Shown here one piece after another: positions 17,865-26,778 of a DNA stretch of 64,000 nt (its first letter is position 1; each line of letters opens with the position of its first letter). The position numbers were made by a program, and so were the translations under genes. The notes under the pieces were generated by a model, which made no database searches, had not been told where the DNA came from, and worked only from the letters and a program-made list of their open reading frames with translations. Source of the stretch: Accumulibacter sp. (GTDB lineage: Bacteria > Pseudomonadota > Gammaproteobacteria > Burkholderiales > Rhodocyclaceae); assembly GCA_024235695.1 (NCBI GenBank), contig JACKLX010000016.1:1-64000 (forward strand). The letters run 5' to 3'.

Positions 17865-18434
17865 TTACCGCGATCTACGGCGCGTCGCGGCGAGACCCAT
17901 CATCGTCAAGCCGAGCAGGAACAGCGTTCCGGGTTCGGGTACCGCATTCCCCTCCACGGTCGTGCGCGTGTCGAGTCCGAGTGCGATCGATCCCCCGCCA
18001 CTGGGAACCTCATTGCTGACCACCAGCGCCAGCGACGAGAATTCGCCGGCGATTGCGGCAAAGGACAGGGCGACGTTGGTCAGCCCGGTGCCATCGGCGT
18101 CCGACCAACTCCAGTCGCCGACATCGATGCCATTGACCAGAACATCCCAGTCGACCGATTGTCCGGCTGCCAGTACATTCTGGGTGACATTGAGATCCAT
18201 CGACAGCGAGCTGACGTTGAAGAGGCCGGTGGCGGGATACCCCTGCGACACCGAGTCGCCCCGCGCCATGCTCCAGAAGTAGCCGACCTCGGTCGCCGAC
18301 AGGGAGCCGACCGACGCCACGACGGTCGCCAGGCTGGACGGGAAGGTGACGGTCACGGACGCGGCTTGTGCCACTCCGGCAGTGGCGACGGCCAGGGCCG
18401 TGGCGGCAACGGTGTTGCGCAGGCAATGCTTCAT
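17865..18434 (-). CDS. PEP-CTERM sorting-domain protein, unknown body
   Basis: 189 residues with a signal peptide (about 1-25) and a PEP-CTERM tail beginning near residue 165: VPEPGTLFLLGL, a hydrophobic stretch, then TRRRSR. The body between is Ser/Ala/Thr-rich and beta-like, with a regular 'VDWDVLVNGIDVGDWSWSDADG' region (two short blocks). I do not recognise it. It is presumably exosortase-processed and deposited at the cell surface or in the matrix. It has its own sigma-54-type promoter with an upstream dyad, and a terminator downstream, so it is a single-gene unit regulated like the PEP-CTERM gene before it. Confidence 0.87.
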   Translation of the reverse strand: MKHCLRNTVAATALAVATAGVAQAASVTVTFPSSLATVVASVGSLSATEVGYFWSMARGDSVSQGYPATGLFNVSSLSMDLNVTQNVLAAGQSVDWDVLVNGIDVGDWSWSDADGTGLTNVALSFAAIAGEFSSLALVVSNEVPSGGGSIALGLDTRTTVEGNAVPEPGTLFLLGLTMMGLAATRRRSR

Positions 18435-18567
18435 TTTCTTTATCTCCGAATGGGTTGGATACGTCGGCCCGGGATTCCACTCACCTGCGCCCGATTACCA
18501 GACGCTGGTCGTCGGTCGCTGCGGTGGGCCGGAAAATCTGAAGCTCCCGAACCTTGCCCAACTTCAA

Positions 18568-18583
18568 AGCAATTAGCGGGCCA
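18568..18583 (-). promoter_or_regulatory. sigma-54 (-24/-12) promoter of the second PEP-CTERM gene
   Basis: On the minus strand TGGCCCGCTAATTGCT agrees with TGGCACGNNNNTTGCW at every fixed position except one (C for A). GG is at 18582-18581 and GC at 18570-18569. The predicted start near 18557 gives a leader of about 123 bases. Confidence 0.75.
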
Positions 18584-18644
18584 GAAAAAAATTTGCTTAT
18601 GGAACAGTCGCATGCTGACTTGTGCCTGCCGTTTGGAGCTTGTC

Positions 18645-18663
18645 TTGTAAGATTTTCCGACAG
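18645..18663. promoter_or_regulatory. upstream activator dyad, second PEP-CTERM promoter
   Basis: On the plus strand TTGTAAGATTTTCCGACAG lies 61 bases upstream of the -24 element. The matching site at the first PEP-CTERM gene is 51 bases away, so the offsets differ by exactly one helical turn. This is the expected position of an enhancer-binding protein site. Confidence 0.6.
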
Positions 18664-18827
18664 CTTCAGTGTTGCTGCGGTCGGCGGCATCTGCGGGCCT
18701 GCAGGTCAGCCGCGCAGGCGGGTCGGCGAGCTTCGGGTGGGGTCCGAGGAAGCGGCCGGGACGTCCGTGATCGCCCGACCATCGTGTTGCGGGGTGCACG
18801 GCTGGCCAACGGGGCGATGCGCCAGCC

Positions 18828-20567
18828 TCAGCCCGCCTCGTTCTCGATATGCTCGATCATCAACTGCGGCGTCTGGACGCCGTTGAAATCGTTGATCGCC
18901 AGCCGGTAGGCGGCGCGGATGGTGTCGCCGGGGGCGCGGTCGAAATTGAACTGGATGGCGTCCAGCCTTTGCACGCCCTTGCGCAGCCGCAGCTTGAGGT
19001 GTTTTTCCTTGAGGATGCGCTGGCTTTCGACGACGAACTGGTCCTCGAAGAGCGGCGCCGGGAAGCCCTGGCCCCAGACTTCGGCTTCGAGCAGGCGCGC
19101 CGTGGCGAGCGAGCAGTAGGCCGATTCGAGGCTGCCATCGGTCTCCAGTGTGCGCGTCCGGTCGGCGGGTGCCAGCAGCTCTTCGGCGACCTGCGCGAAC
19201 AGCTCGCGAAAACGTGGCAGCGCGTCTTCGCGGATGGTCACCCCGGCGGCCATCGCGTGCCCGCCAAAGCGCAGCAACAGCCCCGGCGCGCGCTTGCCGA
19301 GCAGATCGAGCGCGTCGCGCAGGTGCAGGCCGGCGATCGAGCGGCCCGAGCCCTTCAGTTCGCCGCCGCCAGGCTCACCGCGGGCGAAGGCGAATACCGG
19401 TCGGTGCAGCCGGTCCTTGATGCGAGCGGCGACGATGCCGACAACGCCCTGGTGCCAGTCGGCGTCGAACAGCGAGACACCGGTCGCCGGCGAAGCGGCG
19501 TCCGCGTTTCGGTCGAGATCGCTGCTCGCCTTCTCGATCAGCCGCAGCGCCTGTTCCTGCATACCGGCCTCGATTTCTCGCCTTTGGCGATTGAGCGCAT
19601 CGAGTTGTTGCGCGATGTTCATCGCCCGCGCGTCGTCGTCGGTGACCAGGCATTCGATGCCCAGCGACATGTCGGAAAGGCGGCCGGCGGCGTTGAGGCG
19701 CGGACCGATCATGAAACCGAGATCGATACTCGAGGCGCCTGCCGGGTCGCGTCCGGCGGCGCGAAAGAGGGCGCGCAGGCCTGGCGTCAGCCGCCCCTGG
19801 CGGATGCGCTGCAGGCCCTGGCTGACCAGCACGCGGTTGTTGTGGTCGAGCTTGACGACGTCGGCGACGGTACCCAGCGCGACCAGGTCGAGCAGATCGG
19901 CAAGCTTGGGCTCGCGCCTTCCGCCGGCTTCGGAAAACCAGTCGCGGCGGCGCAGCTCGGCGCGCAGCGCGAGCATCACGTAGAACATCACGCCGACGCC
20001 GGCGAGGCTCTTGCTCGGGAAGCCGCAGCCGGGCTGGTTGGGGTTGACGATGCACTCGGCGGCCGGCAACTCGTCACCCGGCAGGTGGTGGTCGGTGATC
20101 AGCGTTGCGATGCCCAGCTCCCTGGCGCGGGCGACGCCGTCAACGCTGGCGATGCCGTTGTCGACGGTGACGATCAGGTCGGGGCGGTTCTGTGCCGCGA
20201 GGTCGACGATGTCCGGCGACAGTCCGTAGCCGCAGGTGAAGCGGTTCGGGACCAGGTAATCGACGCGTGCGCCGAAAGCCCTGAGCGCCCGGATGCCGAC
20301 CGCGCAGGCGGTGGCGCCGTCGCAGTCGTAGTCGGCGACGATGAGGATTCTTGCCTGCCGGGCGATGGCGTCGGCGAGCAGTGCTGCCGCCTCGCCGGAG
20401 CGCGTCAGCCGTGCCGGCGGCAGCAGCGACTTGAACTGATAGTCGAGCTCGCTGCGCATGACGACGCCGCGCGCGGCGTAAATGCGCGCCAGCAGCGGGT
20501 GCAGTCCCTGTTGTTCGAGTTGCCACTGGACGCGCTGCGAGACCGGACGGCAGAGCAGGCGCGTCAT
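18828..20567 (-). CDS. recJ: single-stranded-DNA-specific exonuclease RecJ
   Basis: 579 residues, normal for RecJ. The DHH phosphoesterase domain has DYDCDG at 79-84, VDNGI near 135-139, and ITDHH at 157-161. The DHHA1 domain (about 340-460) includes 'DWHQGVVGIVAARIKD' and 'LLLRFGGHAMAAGVTI', and an OB-fold follows at the C-terminus. RecJ degrades single-stranded DNA 5' to 3' in recombination and mismatch repair. ATG 20567 overlaps the stop of the upstream RpfE-like gene by four bases (ATGA), so translation is probably coupled. The long open frame upstream is the neighbour read in another frame. Confidence 0.95.
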   Translation of the reverse strand: MTRLLCRPVSQRVQWQLEQQGLHPLLARIYAARGVVMRSELDYQFKSLLPPARLTRSGEAAALLADAIARQARILIVADYDCDGATACAVGIRALRAFGARVDYLVPNRFTCGYGLSPDIVDLAAQNRPDLIVTVDNGIASVDGVARARELGIATLITDHHLPGDELPAAECIVNPNQPGCGFPSKSLAGVGVMFYVMLALRAELRRRDWFSEAGGRREPKLADLLDLVALGTVADVVKLDHNNRVLVSQGLQRIRQGRLTPGLRALFRAAGRDPAGASSIDLGFMIGPRLNAAGRLSDMSLGIECLVTDDDARAMNIAQQLDALNRQRREIEAGMQEQALRLIEKASSDLDRNADAASPATGVSLFDADWHQGVVGIVAARIKDRLHRPVFAFARGEPGGGELKGSGRSIAGLHLRDALDLLGKRAPGLLLRFGGHAMAAGVTIREDALPRFRELFAQVAEELLAPADRTRTLETDGSLESAYCSLATARLLEAEVWGQGFPAPLFEDQFVVESQRILKEKHLKLRLRKGVQRLDAIQFNFDRAPGDTIRAAYRLAINDFNGVQTPQLMIEHIENEAG

Positions 20568-21619
20568 CGCTCGCCACGCGCCAGCGCCTGCGCGGTTGCT
20601 GCCAGGGGGCGTGGACGGCGCCACAGTTGCCATTGCTCGCCGCGACCGCTCTCCCAGGCGAGCGTCGCGTAGGCGGTCGAGGCGTGCAGCTGCAGGCGCG
20701 CGATGGCGCCGCCGGCGAGCGCCTTCTGCAGCGGCGCAAACCAGCGCGCCTCGAGTTCGTGCAGTCCGGCGCGGTAGGCGTCGGCGTCTTCGTATTGCAC
20801 TGCTCCCTGCAGCCCATCGAGCAGCAGCAACTGGCGACTGCCGGCCGCCGCTCGAGCGAGCAGCACCGCGGCATTCTCGGGCGGCTGCTGCACGACAAGG
20901 CCGGAAGCGCGGCCGAGACCCCTGGCCAGCGGGAGGCTGGCCCAGACGCCGTCGAAGTTGGCCTTGTGCGCCGCCGGCAGGGCTCCGGCACCCCATAGCC
21001 ACAGGCTGTTGATCGTCGGCTGGCCGGCCGCTTCGCGCCGTTCGTTGGCCGGCTGCCCGTGCAGCACCATCTGCACCTCGTTGAGCAACTGTCGCAGGCC
21101 GCGTGCCTGCGGCGTTTCCGGCAGCTGGCTGCCGACCCGGCGACCGGCGACGGCGGACAGCGGCAGCACGTCGAAGTGGCCGAGGTCGGTCTCTGCAGCG
21201 AGCTTCAGATACCAGCGGTCGGCGGTGGCGACGTGGAAGCGGCCGACGTCGGCGAACTGACGGTTGAGCTCGGCGACGATTTCGCGTGCCTCTTCGAGCG
21301 CGATGCCCAGACTGCCGCCATCGGCAAGAATCAGGCGTTCCTGGTGCAGGCGCAGATGCACCGGGTCGGCACACAGCCAGCAGCCCTCGCTGGCGCTCGG
21401 TGCGTCGGCTTCGCCGAGCACCCGAAATGCCGCGTAGGGGACGTTGCCGGCCAGCCCGAAGGCGTCGCCGAGCGTTGCTTCGAGCGACTGTGGCGGACGC
21501 CGGCGCAAGCGGCTGCGCGCGATCAGCGTGTTCAGGCCCGGGCAATGCAGCGCGTCCAGGGCGTGGCGGTCGTCCGGTTCGGGCCAGACCAGTTCGGGTA
21601 CGACGAGGGTGAGCTGCAT
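20564..21619 (-). CDS. RpfE-type / phosphoglycerate-mutase-like protein
   Basis: 351 residues. It belongs to the group often annotated as 'regulatory protein RpfE' or 'phosphoglycerate mutase', found next to recJ in beta- and gammaproteobacteria. Visible landmarks are the N-terminal 'LTLVVPELVWP', 'PVHLRLHQERLIL' near 105, 'VQMVLHGQPAN' near 185, 'PTINSLWLWGAG' near 200, and an acidic 'LLLLDGLQGAVQYEDADAYR' stretch near 285. I see no phosphoglycerate mutase metal site, so a metabolic function should not be assumed. The start codon lies downstream of three 10-bp tandem repeats and has no purine-rich ribosome binding site, which is odd. It overlaps recJ by four bases. Confidence 0.75.
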   Translation of the reverse strand: MQLTLVVPELVWPEPDDRHALDALHCPGLNTLIARSRLRRRPPQSLEATLGDAFGLAGNVPYAAFRVLGEADAPSASEGCWLCADPVHLRLHQERLILADGGSLGIALEEAREIVAELNRQFADVGRFHVATADRWYLKLAAETDLGHFDVLPLSAVAGRRVGSQLPETPQARGLRQLLNEVQMVLHGQPANERREAAGQPTINSLWLWGAGALPAAHKANFDGVWASLPLARGLGRASGLVVQQPPENAAVLLARAAAGSRQLLLLDGLQGAVQYEDADAYRAGLHELEARWFAPLQKALAGGAIARLQLHASTAYATLAWESGRGEQWQLWRRPRPLAATAQALARGER

Positions 21620-21630
21620 GGCGGCGAGAA

Positions 21631-21660
21631 GGCGAGGGTTGGCGAGGGTTGGCGAGGGTT
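21631..21660. repeat. three tandem 10-bp repeats in the leader of the RpfE-like gene
   Basis: GGCGAGGGTT occurs three times without change, with partial copies on both sides. Read in the direction of the RpfE-like gene, the repeats form a pyrimidine-rich leader 11 to 41 bases before its start codon, where a ribosome binding site should be. Confidence 0.85.
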
Positions 21661-21826
21661 GGCGTCCGCCAAGCGGGGCGTCGCGTCGCTGCCGGCAGCT
21701 TGCGGCGTGCTCTCGGGAGGAGGGCGGCGACGGTCGGAAAAGTGTAGCATAGCGCCTTCGCCGCTTCGGCGCTCCGCTCTGCCACGCCCGCCACCCCCGC
21801 CACCCCGAGATGACCTGCCGCCCCCG

Positions 21827-23074
21827 ATGGCCCTTCCCTACGAGTTGCTGATCGGCCTGCGCTATACGCGCGCCAAGAAGCACAATCACTTCATTTCCTT
21901 CATCTCGTTGATCTCGATGCTCGGCATCGCGCTCGGCGTCGCCGCGCTGATCGTCGTGCTGTCGGTGATGAACGGTTTCCAGACCGAGTTGCGCTCGCGG
22001 ATTCTCGCTGTCGTCTCGCACATCCAGATCACTGGCGGCAACGGCGAGATGACCGGCTGGGAGCTGGTCGCCGAGCAGGCGGCCGGGCAGCCGCACGTGC
22101 TTGCCGCCGCACCCTTCGTGCAGGCGCAGGCGATGCTGTCGTACGGCAACCTGGTGCGGGGCGCGCTGGTGCGTGGCATCCTGCCCGATCAGGAAGACCG
22201 GGTGGCCGATTTCGGCCCGCACATGAAGAGTGGCAAGCTCGACGAATTGCGCCCCGACAGCTTCAACATCGTCCTTGGCAGCGAACTGGCGCGCGCGCTT
22301 GACGTCTTCGTTGGCGACCGGGTGACCCTGATCGCGCCGCAGGGTGTGGTGACGCCGGCCGGAGTGATTCCGCGCCTGAAGACCTTCACCGTCGTCGGAC
22401 TTTTCGAGGTCGGCATGTACGAATACGACAGCGGCCTGGCCTTGATCAGCCTCGCCGACGCGCAGCGCCTGTACCGCATGGACGACCGGGTTTCCGGCGT
22501 GCGCCTGAAGCTCGACGACCTGTTCGTGGCGCCGCGTGTGGCGCGCTCGCTGGCCAGCACGCTGACCGCCAACGCCTATATCAGCGACTGGACGCGCAGC
22601 CACGCCAATTTCTTTCGCGCCGTGCAGATCGAGAAGAACATGATGTTCATCATCCTCTCGCTGATCGTCGCCGTGGCGGCGTTCAACATCGTCTCGACAC
22701 TGGTCATGGCGGTCACCGACAAGCAGGCCGACATCGCCATCCTGCGCACGCTGGGGGCCAGTCCGCTGAGCATCATGCTGATCTTCATCGTCCAGGGCGC
22801 GCTGATCGGCTTCATCGGCCTTGGCCTGGGCGTCGCCGGCGGCGTCGCACTGGCGCTCAACGTCGATGTCGTGGTGCCGTTGATCGAGCGGCTGTTGGGG
22901 ACGCAGTTTCTCGCCAAGGAGGTGTATTACATCTCCAACCTGCCCTCCGAATTGCAGTGGGGCGACGTCACGACGATCGTCGGCGTCGCTTTCGTGCTGG
23001 CGCTGCTGGCAACGATCTATCCGAGCTGGCGTGCGGCGCGGGTCAACCCGGCGGCGGCCTTGCGTTATGAGTGA
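21827..23074 (+). CDS. lolC: lipoprotein-releasing ABC transporter permease LolC/E
   Basis: 415 residues in the LolC/LolE family. TM1 (about 22-50) has the typical '[23 protein letters not shown]' region, a large periplasmic MacB-like domain follows (about 50-265), and then three TM segments at about 270-300, 315-345 and 375-400. With LolD it releases outer-membrane lipoproteins from the inner membrane to LolA. A single permease gene here, rather than separate lolC and lolE, suggests a LolF-like single-permease form, though another copy could lie elsewhere. The lolD start (ATG 23067) overlaps the lolC end by eight bases, and the gene diverges from the RpfE-like gene. Confidence 0.92.
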   Translation: MALPYELLIGLRYTRAKKHNHFISFISLISMLGIALGVAALIVVLSVMNGFQTELRSRILAVVSHIQITGGNGEMTGWELVAEQAAGQPHVLAAAPFVQAQAMLSYGNLVRGALVRGILPDQEDRVADFGPHMKSGKLDELRPDSFNIVLGSELARALDVFVGDRVTLIAPQGVVTPAGVIPRLKTFTVVGLFEVGMYEYDSGLALISLADAQRLYRMDDRVSGVRLKLDDLFVAPRVARSLASTLTANAYISDWTRSHANFFRAVQIEKNMMFIILSLIVAVAAFNIVSTLVMAVTDKQADIAILRTLGASPLSIMLIFIVQGALIGFIGLGLGVAGGVALALNVDVVVPLIERLLGTQFLAKEVYYISNLPSELQWGDVTTIVGVAFVLALLATIYPSWRAARVNPAAALRYE

Positions 23075-23753
23075 GCCGGTACTGGCCTGCCAGGGCCTGA
23101 GCAAGATCTACCGTCAGGGTGACAGCGATGTGCCGGTGTTGCTCGGCGTCGACTTCGCAGTAGAGGTCGCCGAGCGGGTAGCGATTGTCGGCGCCTCGGG
23201 TTCGGGCAAGAGCACGCTGTTGCACCTGCTCGGCGGCCTCGATGCGCCGAGCGGTGGCCAGGTACAGTTGATGGGCCATGACCTGAACACCATTGGCGAT
23301 GCGCAGCGCGGTACGCTGCGCAATCGCCACCTGGGATTCGTCTACCAGTTCCATCATCTGCTGGGCGAGTTTACCGCGCTCGAGAACGTTGCCATGCCGC
23401 TGATCATCCGGCGGCTGCCGAAAGCTGAAGCCGAAGCGCGCGCCGCGGTCGTGCTCGGCGAGGTTGGCCTCGGACATCGCCTGCAGCACACACCGTCGGA
23501 GCTGTCGGGCGGCGAGCGCCAGCGGGCGGCGATTGCCCGCGCGCTGGTCACCGAACCGGCGTGCGTGCTGGCGGATGAGCCGACCGGCAATCTCGACCGG
23601 CAGACAGCGGCCGGCGTCTTTGCACTGATGCTCGAGCTCAACCGCTCGCGGCAGACCAGTTTCGTCGTCGTCACCCACGACCCGGCGCTGGCCGGCCGTG
23701 CCGAGCGCATCCTGACGCTGAGCGACGGCAAGCTGCAACCCGGCCTGGCGTGA
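23067..23753 (+). CDS. lolD: lipoprotein-releasing ABC transporter ATP-binding protein LolD
   Basis: 228 residues. Walker A is GASGSGKS (about residues 42-49), the signature is [15 protein letters not shown], and Walker B is [11 protein letters not shown] with the H-loop in '[10 protein letters not shown]'. This is the MacB/LolD-type ATPase that powers the release of lipoproteins by the LolC/E permease. ATG 23067 overlaps the last codons of lolC by eight bases, so the two are translationally coupled. A short gap then leads to a chemoreceptor gene. Confidence 0.95.
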   Translation: MSEPVLACQGLSKIYRQGDSDVPVLLGVDFAVEVAERVAIVGASGSGKSTLLHLLGGLDAPSGGQVQLMGHDLNTIGDAQRGTLRNRHLGFVYQFHHLLGEFTALENVAMPLIIRRLPKAEAEARAAVVLGEVGLGHRLQHTPSELSGGERQRAAIARALVTEPACVLADEPTGNLDRQTAAGVFALMLELNRSRQTSFVVVTHDPALAGRAERILTLSDGKLQPGLA

Positions 23754-23834
23754 GATCGTCGCCAGGGCGGCTCAAGTTGTCGCGGCAGCGGCCGTTTACG
23801 CAGGTGCGTCGCCACCTCCTGGAGAAGATCGAAG

Positions 23835-25856
23835 ATGCGCACCCTGTTTGCCCCGGCCATCGCGCTGCTCAACCGCCTCGGCTACACGACGAAGTTCGCG
23901 ATCATGGGCGTGCTCGCGCTGGCGGCGATCAGCATTCTGGCGGTCAACCTCTACCGGAGTCTGGATCGGGTGATCTACCGCTCGCAACAGGAGCTGGTCG
24001 GTATCGAGCTGATCAAGCCACTGGCCAGCCTGATCCAGGACCTGCAGGTGCATCGCGGCCTGTCGTCGGGCGTGCTCAACGGCGACGACCGGATGGAGTA
24101 CCGGCGCGCCGCTCGCGAGAAGCGGGTCAACGAGGCCTTCGCCGCACTTGTCGCGAGCTTGCCGCCGTCACTGGCGGCGAGTGAGGCGTGGACGAAGATC
24201 GTCGCCAACTGGGCGTCGATCGCGAAGGATGGCCTGAAGCTGGCGGTGGCCGAGAATTTTGCCGCTCATACGCGTCTGATCGGCGAACTGCAGGGTCTGC
24301 AGGGGGGGATTGCCGATCAGTACGCGCTGACCAACGATCCCGACATCGATTCGCGTTACCTGATCGATACCGTGGTGGACGAGCTGCCTTTGGCGCTCGA
24401 GAGCATGGGTCAGCTGCGGGCACTGGGAACCGGCGCGCTGAGCCGCAAGCAAACGCTGGTGCTGGCCCAGCAGGTCGAGTTGACGGCGCTGCTCGCCCGA
24501 CTCAACTCGTCGGTCGCCAGCCTGCGCCGCAGCCTCGAGAAAACCTCGCGCTACAACCCCGGCCTGCAGGCGGCGCTCGATGCCGCGGCCGCCGACATGG
24601 GCGCCGCGGCGGGCAAGTTCAACACCCTGGTGACGCAGGACATTCTCTCGGGAAACTACGAGACGCTGCCGGCGGTGTATTTCGCGATGACCACCGCCGC
24701 GATCGAGAAGGGCTACAAGGAGATGTTCGAGAATCTCGTGCCGACTCTCGAGAACTTGCTGCAGCGGCGGGTCGAGTTGGCGCAGCGCGAGTTGCAGCTC
24801 AATCTCCTGGTGTCGGTTCTGATCCTGCTGGTCTACGCCTACGTGTCGATCGGCCTGTACTACGCGACGATCGGCAGCATCAACCGCCTGGCGAGCAATG
24901 CCCGGACCATCGCGACCGGCGATCTCAGCGTGGCCGTCGATCTTGGCACCCGCGACGAGTTGAAACTGGTCGGCGACAGCCTGAACGAAATGACCGGGGC
25001 GTTTCGCGCGCTGATCCAGAGCGTGCAGCGCAGCGCCGGGCAGGTGCTCGAGGCGACCAGGAAGCTCGCCGCGTCGTCGGTGCAGATGACCCGCAGCAGC
25101 GATCAGCAAAGCGCCGCCGCCTCGACCATGGCGGCGGCTGTCGAAGAAATGACCGCCGGTATCGAAAACCTTTCGGCCAATGCCCTCGACGCCAACCGGA
25201 TTTCCAGTCGTGCCGGCGAGTTGTCGGCCGATGGCAGCAGCGTCGTCGGCAACGTCGTGCAGGAGATCGAGCGGCTGGCCGAAGTGGTGAACGATTCGGC
25301 GTCGATCATCGCCGAGCTGGGCGGGCGGTCCGAGCAGATCTCGGCGATTGTCAACGTGATCAAGGAGATCGCCGATCAGACCAACCTGCTGGCACTGAAC
25401 GCCGCGATCGAGGCGGCGCGTGCCGGCGAATCGGGACGCGGCTTCGCGGTGGTGGCCGACGAAGTGCGCAAGCTGGCCGAGCGCACGACGCGCTCGACGC
25501 AGGAGATCTCGAGCATGATCGGCGCCATCCAGAGCGGATCGCGCGATGCGGTGGCGAGCATGAACGTCGGCGTCAGCCGCGTCGCCGCCGGCGTCGCGCT
25601 GGCAACCCGGGCCGGCGAAGCGCTCGGCGAGATCGGCGGCAACGCCCGCCAGGTGGTCGACAGCGTCGCGCACATCTCGAGTGCCCTCAACGAACAAAGC
25701 GCCGCCAGCTCCGAGATCGCGCGCAACGTCGAGCGGGTGGCGCGGATGGCCGAGGAGAATTGTGCGGCAGTTACCGGCAACGCCGGCACCGCGGCGCAGC
25801 TCGAGCGCCTTTCGGAAGCGCTCGATACCGAGGTTCGCCGCTTCAAGCTGGCCTGA
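23835..25856 (+). CDS. methyl-accepting chemotaxis protein with NIT-like sensor
   Basis: 673 residues. TM1 is at about 14-36. The helical periplasmic domain (about 40-320) includes '[19 protein letters not shown]', like the nitrate/nitrite-sensing NIT fold. TM2 is at about 325-347, with HAMP at about 348-400. The cytoplasmic signalling domain has the hairpin tip '[18 protein letters not shown]' near 515-535 and '[16 protein letters not shown]' after it. It reports ligand to CheA/CheW; nitrate or nitrite is a family-based guess. The start has GGAG 11 bases upstream, a little far. The C-terminal pentapeptide for CheR tethering is not seen. It follows lolD but is probably a separate unit. Confidence 0.88.
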   Translation: MRTLFAPAIALLNRLGYTTKFAIMGVLALAAISILAVNLYRSLDRVIYRSQQELVGIELIKPLASLIQDLQVHRGLSSGVLNGDDRMEYRRAAREKRVNEAFAALVASLPPSLAASEAWTKIVANWASIAKDGLKLAVAENFAAHTRLIGELQGLQGGIADQYALTNDPDIDSRYLIDTVVDELPLALESMGQLRALGTGALSRKQTLVLAQQVELTALLARLNSSVASLRRSLEKTSRYNPGLQAALDAAAADMGAAAGKFNTLVTQDILSGNYETLPAVYFAMTTAAIEKGYKEMFENLVPTLENLLQRRVELAQRELQLNLLVSVLILLVYAYVSIGLYYATIGSINRLASNARTIATGDLSVAVDLGTRDELKLVGDSLNEMTGAFRALIQSVQRSAGQVLEATRKLAASSVQMTRSSDQQSAAASTMAAAVEEMTAGIENLSANALDANRISSRAGELSADGSSVVGNVVQEIERLAEVVNDSASIIAELGGRSEQISAIVNVIKEIADQTNLLALNAAIEAARAGESGRGFAVVADEVRKLAERTTRSTQEISSMIGAIQSGSRDAVASMNVGVSRVAAGVALATRAGEALGEIGGNARQVVDSVAHISSALNEQSAASSEIARNVERVARMAEENCAAVTGNAGTAAQLERLSEALDTEVRRFKLA

Positions 25857-26737
25857 TCCCGGGCCAGCATCCGCGCCACCAAAGTACGTCCTCGGCGTCC
25901 GTCGCTGCCGGTCAGGATGCTGTGCGATGTCGTGATCTCGTCGGTCGCTGGGACAGGTTCGGCCGCGTGGCGCCGCCGATCGCGTCGATTTGCCGGCGGT
26001 GCATCGCGGCCGCGGTCCGGCAGCTGCGGCTCGATTCGCGGTTCACGGTCGCGGCCAGCGATCGTTGGTGCTGTCGATGACGGCGCGTGCCAGCTGGCGG
26101 CCGCTGCGCCAGGCGCCTTCAACCTTGCCACCGTTGAGCCAGTCGCCGCACAGACCGATCGCTCGCGCGGCACTCCAGATGCACCCGACGTCGAGCGCAG
26201 GTGCGCTGTCGGCATGGCGCCGGCGATGTGTGCCGTCGATGTCTGCGGACCGTCGCCGCCAAGGCGGGAGCGGCCTGCTGGAGCAGCGGCATCGCCCGTG
26301 GTGCCGGGACCGCCAGCATGATCGCCGTGAAGCGTTCATCGAAGCAGCCGCTTTCGGCGGTATCCAGTTGCCAGCCATTGCCGCGACGGGTGCTCATCCG
26401 GCCGGACCGCGGCTTTCTTGATTGCTGGTGCTCGGAAGTATGTTGCCGGTCGTGCCGCCGCTGTTTGCACGGTTTATTGTTTCGGCCGGCGATGCGCCTG
26501 AAATGGCCAGGCTCCTGACGACCATCGACATCTATGCCGCCAGCCTCATCGTCCCGCACTGGACCGTGGTCGTCACGGAGGCGATCCTCGCCGTCATCGT
26601 GATGGTCATGAAAGGCCCGGCGTGCGTTGCCGACGCGTATCCGCTCGACACTCCGACACTCCGACACCCCGGAGGGATGACGACAACTACGACATTTTGC
26701 GCCAGGACCGGTTCACCCGATGCGCAGCGACGGCGGC
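25857..26737. other. 881-base region of decayed sequence
   Basis: Between the chemoreceptor stop and the small lipoprotein gene there is no intact, well-supported gene. It holds a broken FAD-oxidoreductase remnant on the minus strand (26043-26400) and a possible truncated membrane-protein gene on the plus strand (26422-26778). The two meet near 26400-26420. A short GACACTCC tandem repeat is at about 26648-26668. Confidence 0.6.
26043..26400 (-). pseudogene. remnant of an NAD/FAD-dependent amine-oxidase-like protein
   Basis: Two pieces of one protein family lie in different frames. The upstream piece (about 26400-26280) gives 'GWQLDTAESGCFDERFTAI' and then 'MLAVPAPRAMPLLQQAAPAL'. The downstream piece (about 26185-26043) gives 'IWSAARAIGLCGDWLNGGK' and then 'VEGAWRSGRQLARAVI', the conserved C-terminal FAD-contact region of renalase-like NAD/FAD-dependent oxidoreductases. 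Between them roughly 100 or more residues of the family are missing and the frame changes, and the N-terminal half is absent altogether. This is a decayed gene and not a small protein. It is inferred from family memory; a search would settle it. Confidence 0.65.
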
Positions 26738-26778
26738 TCAGTCCTTCTCCGGCATCGCCGACGAGTGGTGACTGGTGA
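26422..26778 (+). CDS. possible small membrane protein, probably N-terminally truncated
   Basis: An open frame of about 118 codons from TTG 26422 (ATG at 26440), with a stop codon directly before it. It encodes two hydrophobic stretches ('MLPVVPPLFARFIV' and 'LIVPHWTVVVTEAILAVIV') followed by 'MVMKGPACVADAYPLD'. Third-position GC is high up to about 26660, as in real genes here; after that it becomes low-complexity and overlaps the end of the next gene antisense. No ribosome binding site is evident. It may be a remnant of a two-helix membrane protein cut at its N-terminus. I do not recognise the family. Confidence 0.3.
   Translation: MLVLGSMLPVVPPLFARFIVSAGDAPEMARLLTTIDIYAASLIVPHWTVVVTEAILAVIVMVMKGPACVADAYPLDTPTLRHPGGMTTTTTFCARTGSPDAQRRRLSPSPASPTSGDW

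Larger units (their letters stand above)
18435..18827. other. 393-base intergenic region between the second PEP-CTERM gene and recJ
   Basis: Contains the sigma-54-type promoter (18568-18583) preceded by an A/T run (18584-18594) and the upstream dyad (18645-18663). From 18664 to the recJ stop I see nothing else. Confidence 0.6.

Noticed and set aside
18494-18514. Alternative extended N-terminus or regulatory peptide upstream of the second PEP-CTERM gene
   Set aside because: The leader between the sigma-54 promoter and the ATG has no convincing short coding frame with a ribosome binding site.
20564-23104. Minus-strand open frame running from the RpfE-like gene through lolC
   Set aside because: The part above 21619 is antisense to lolC, which has a clear family match; the frame is open only because of high GC.
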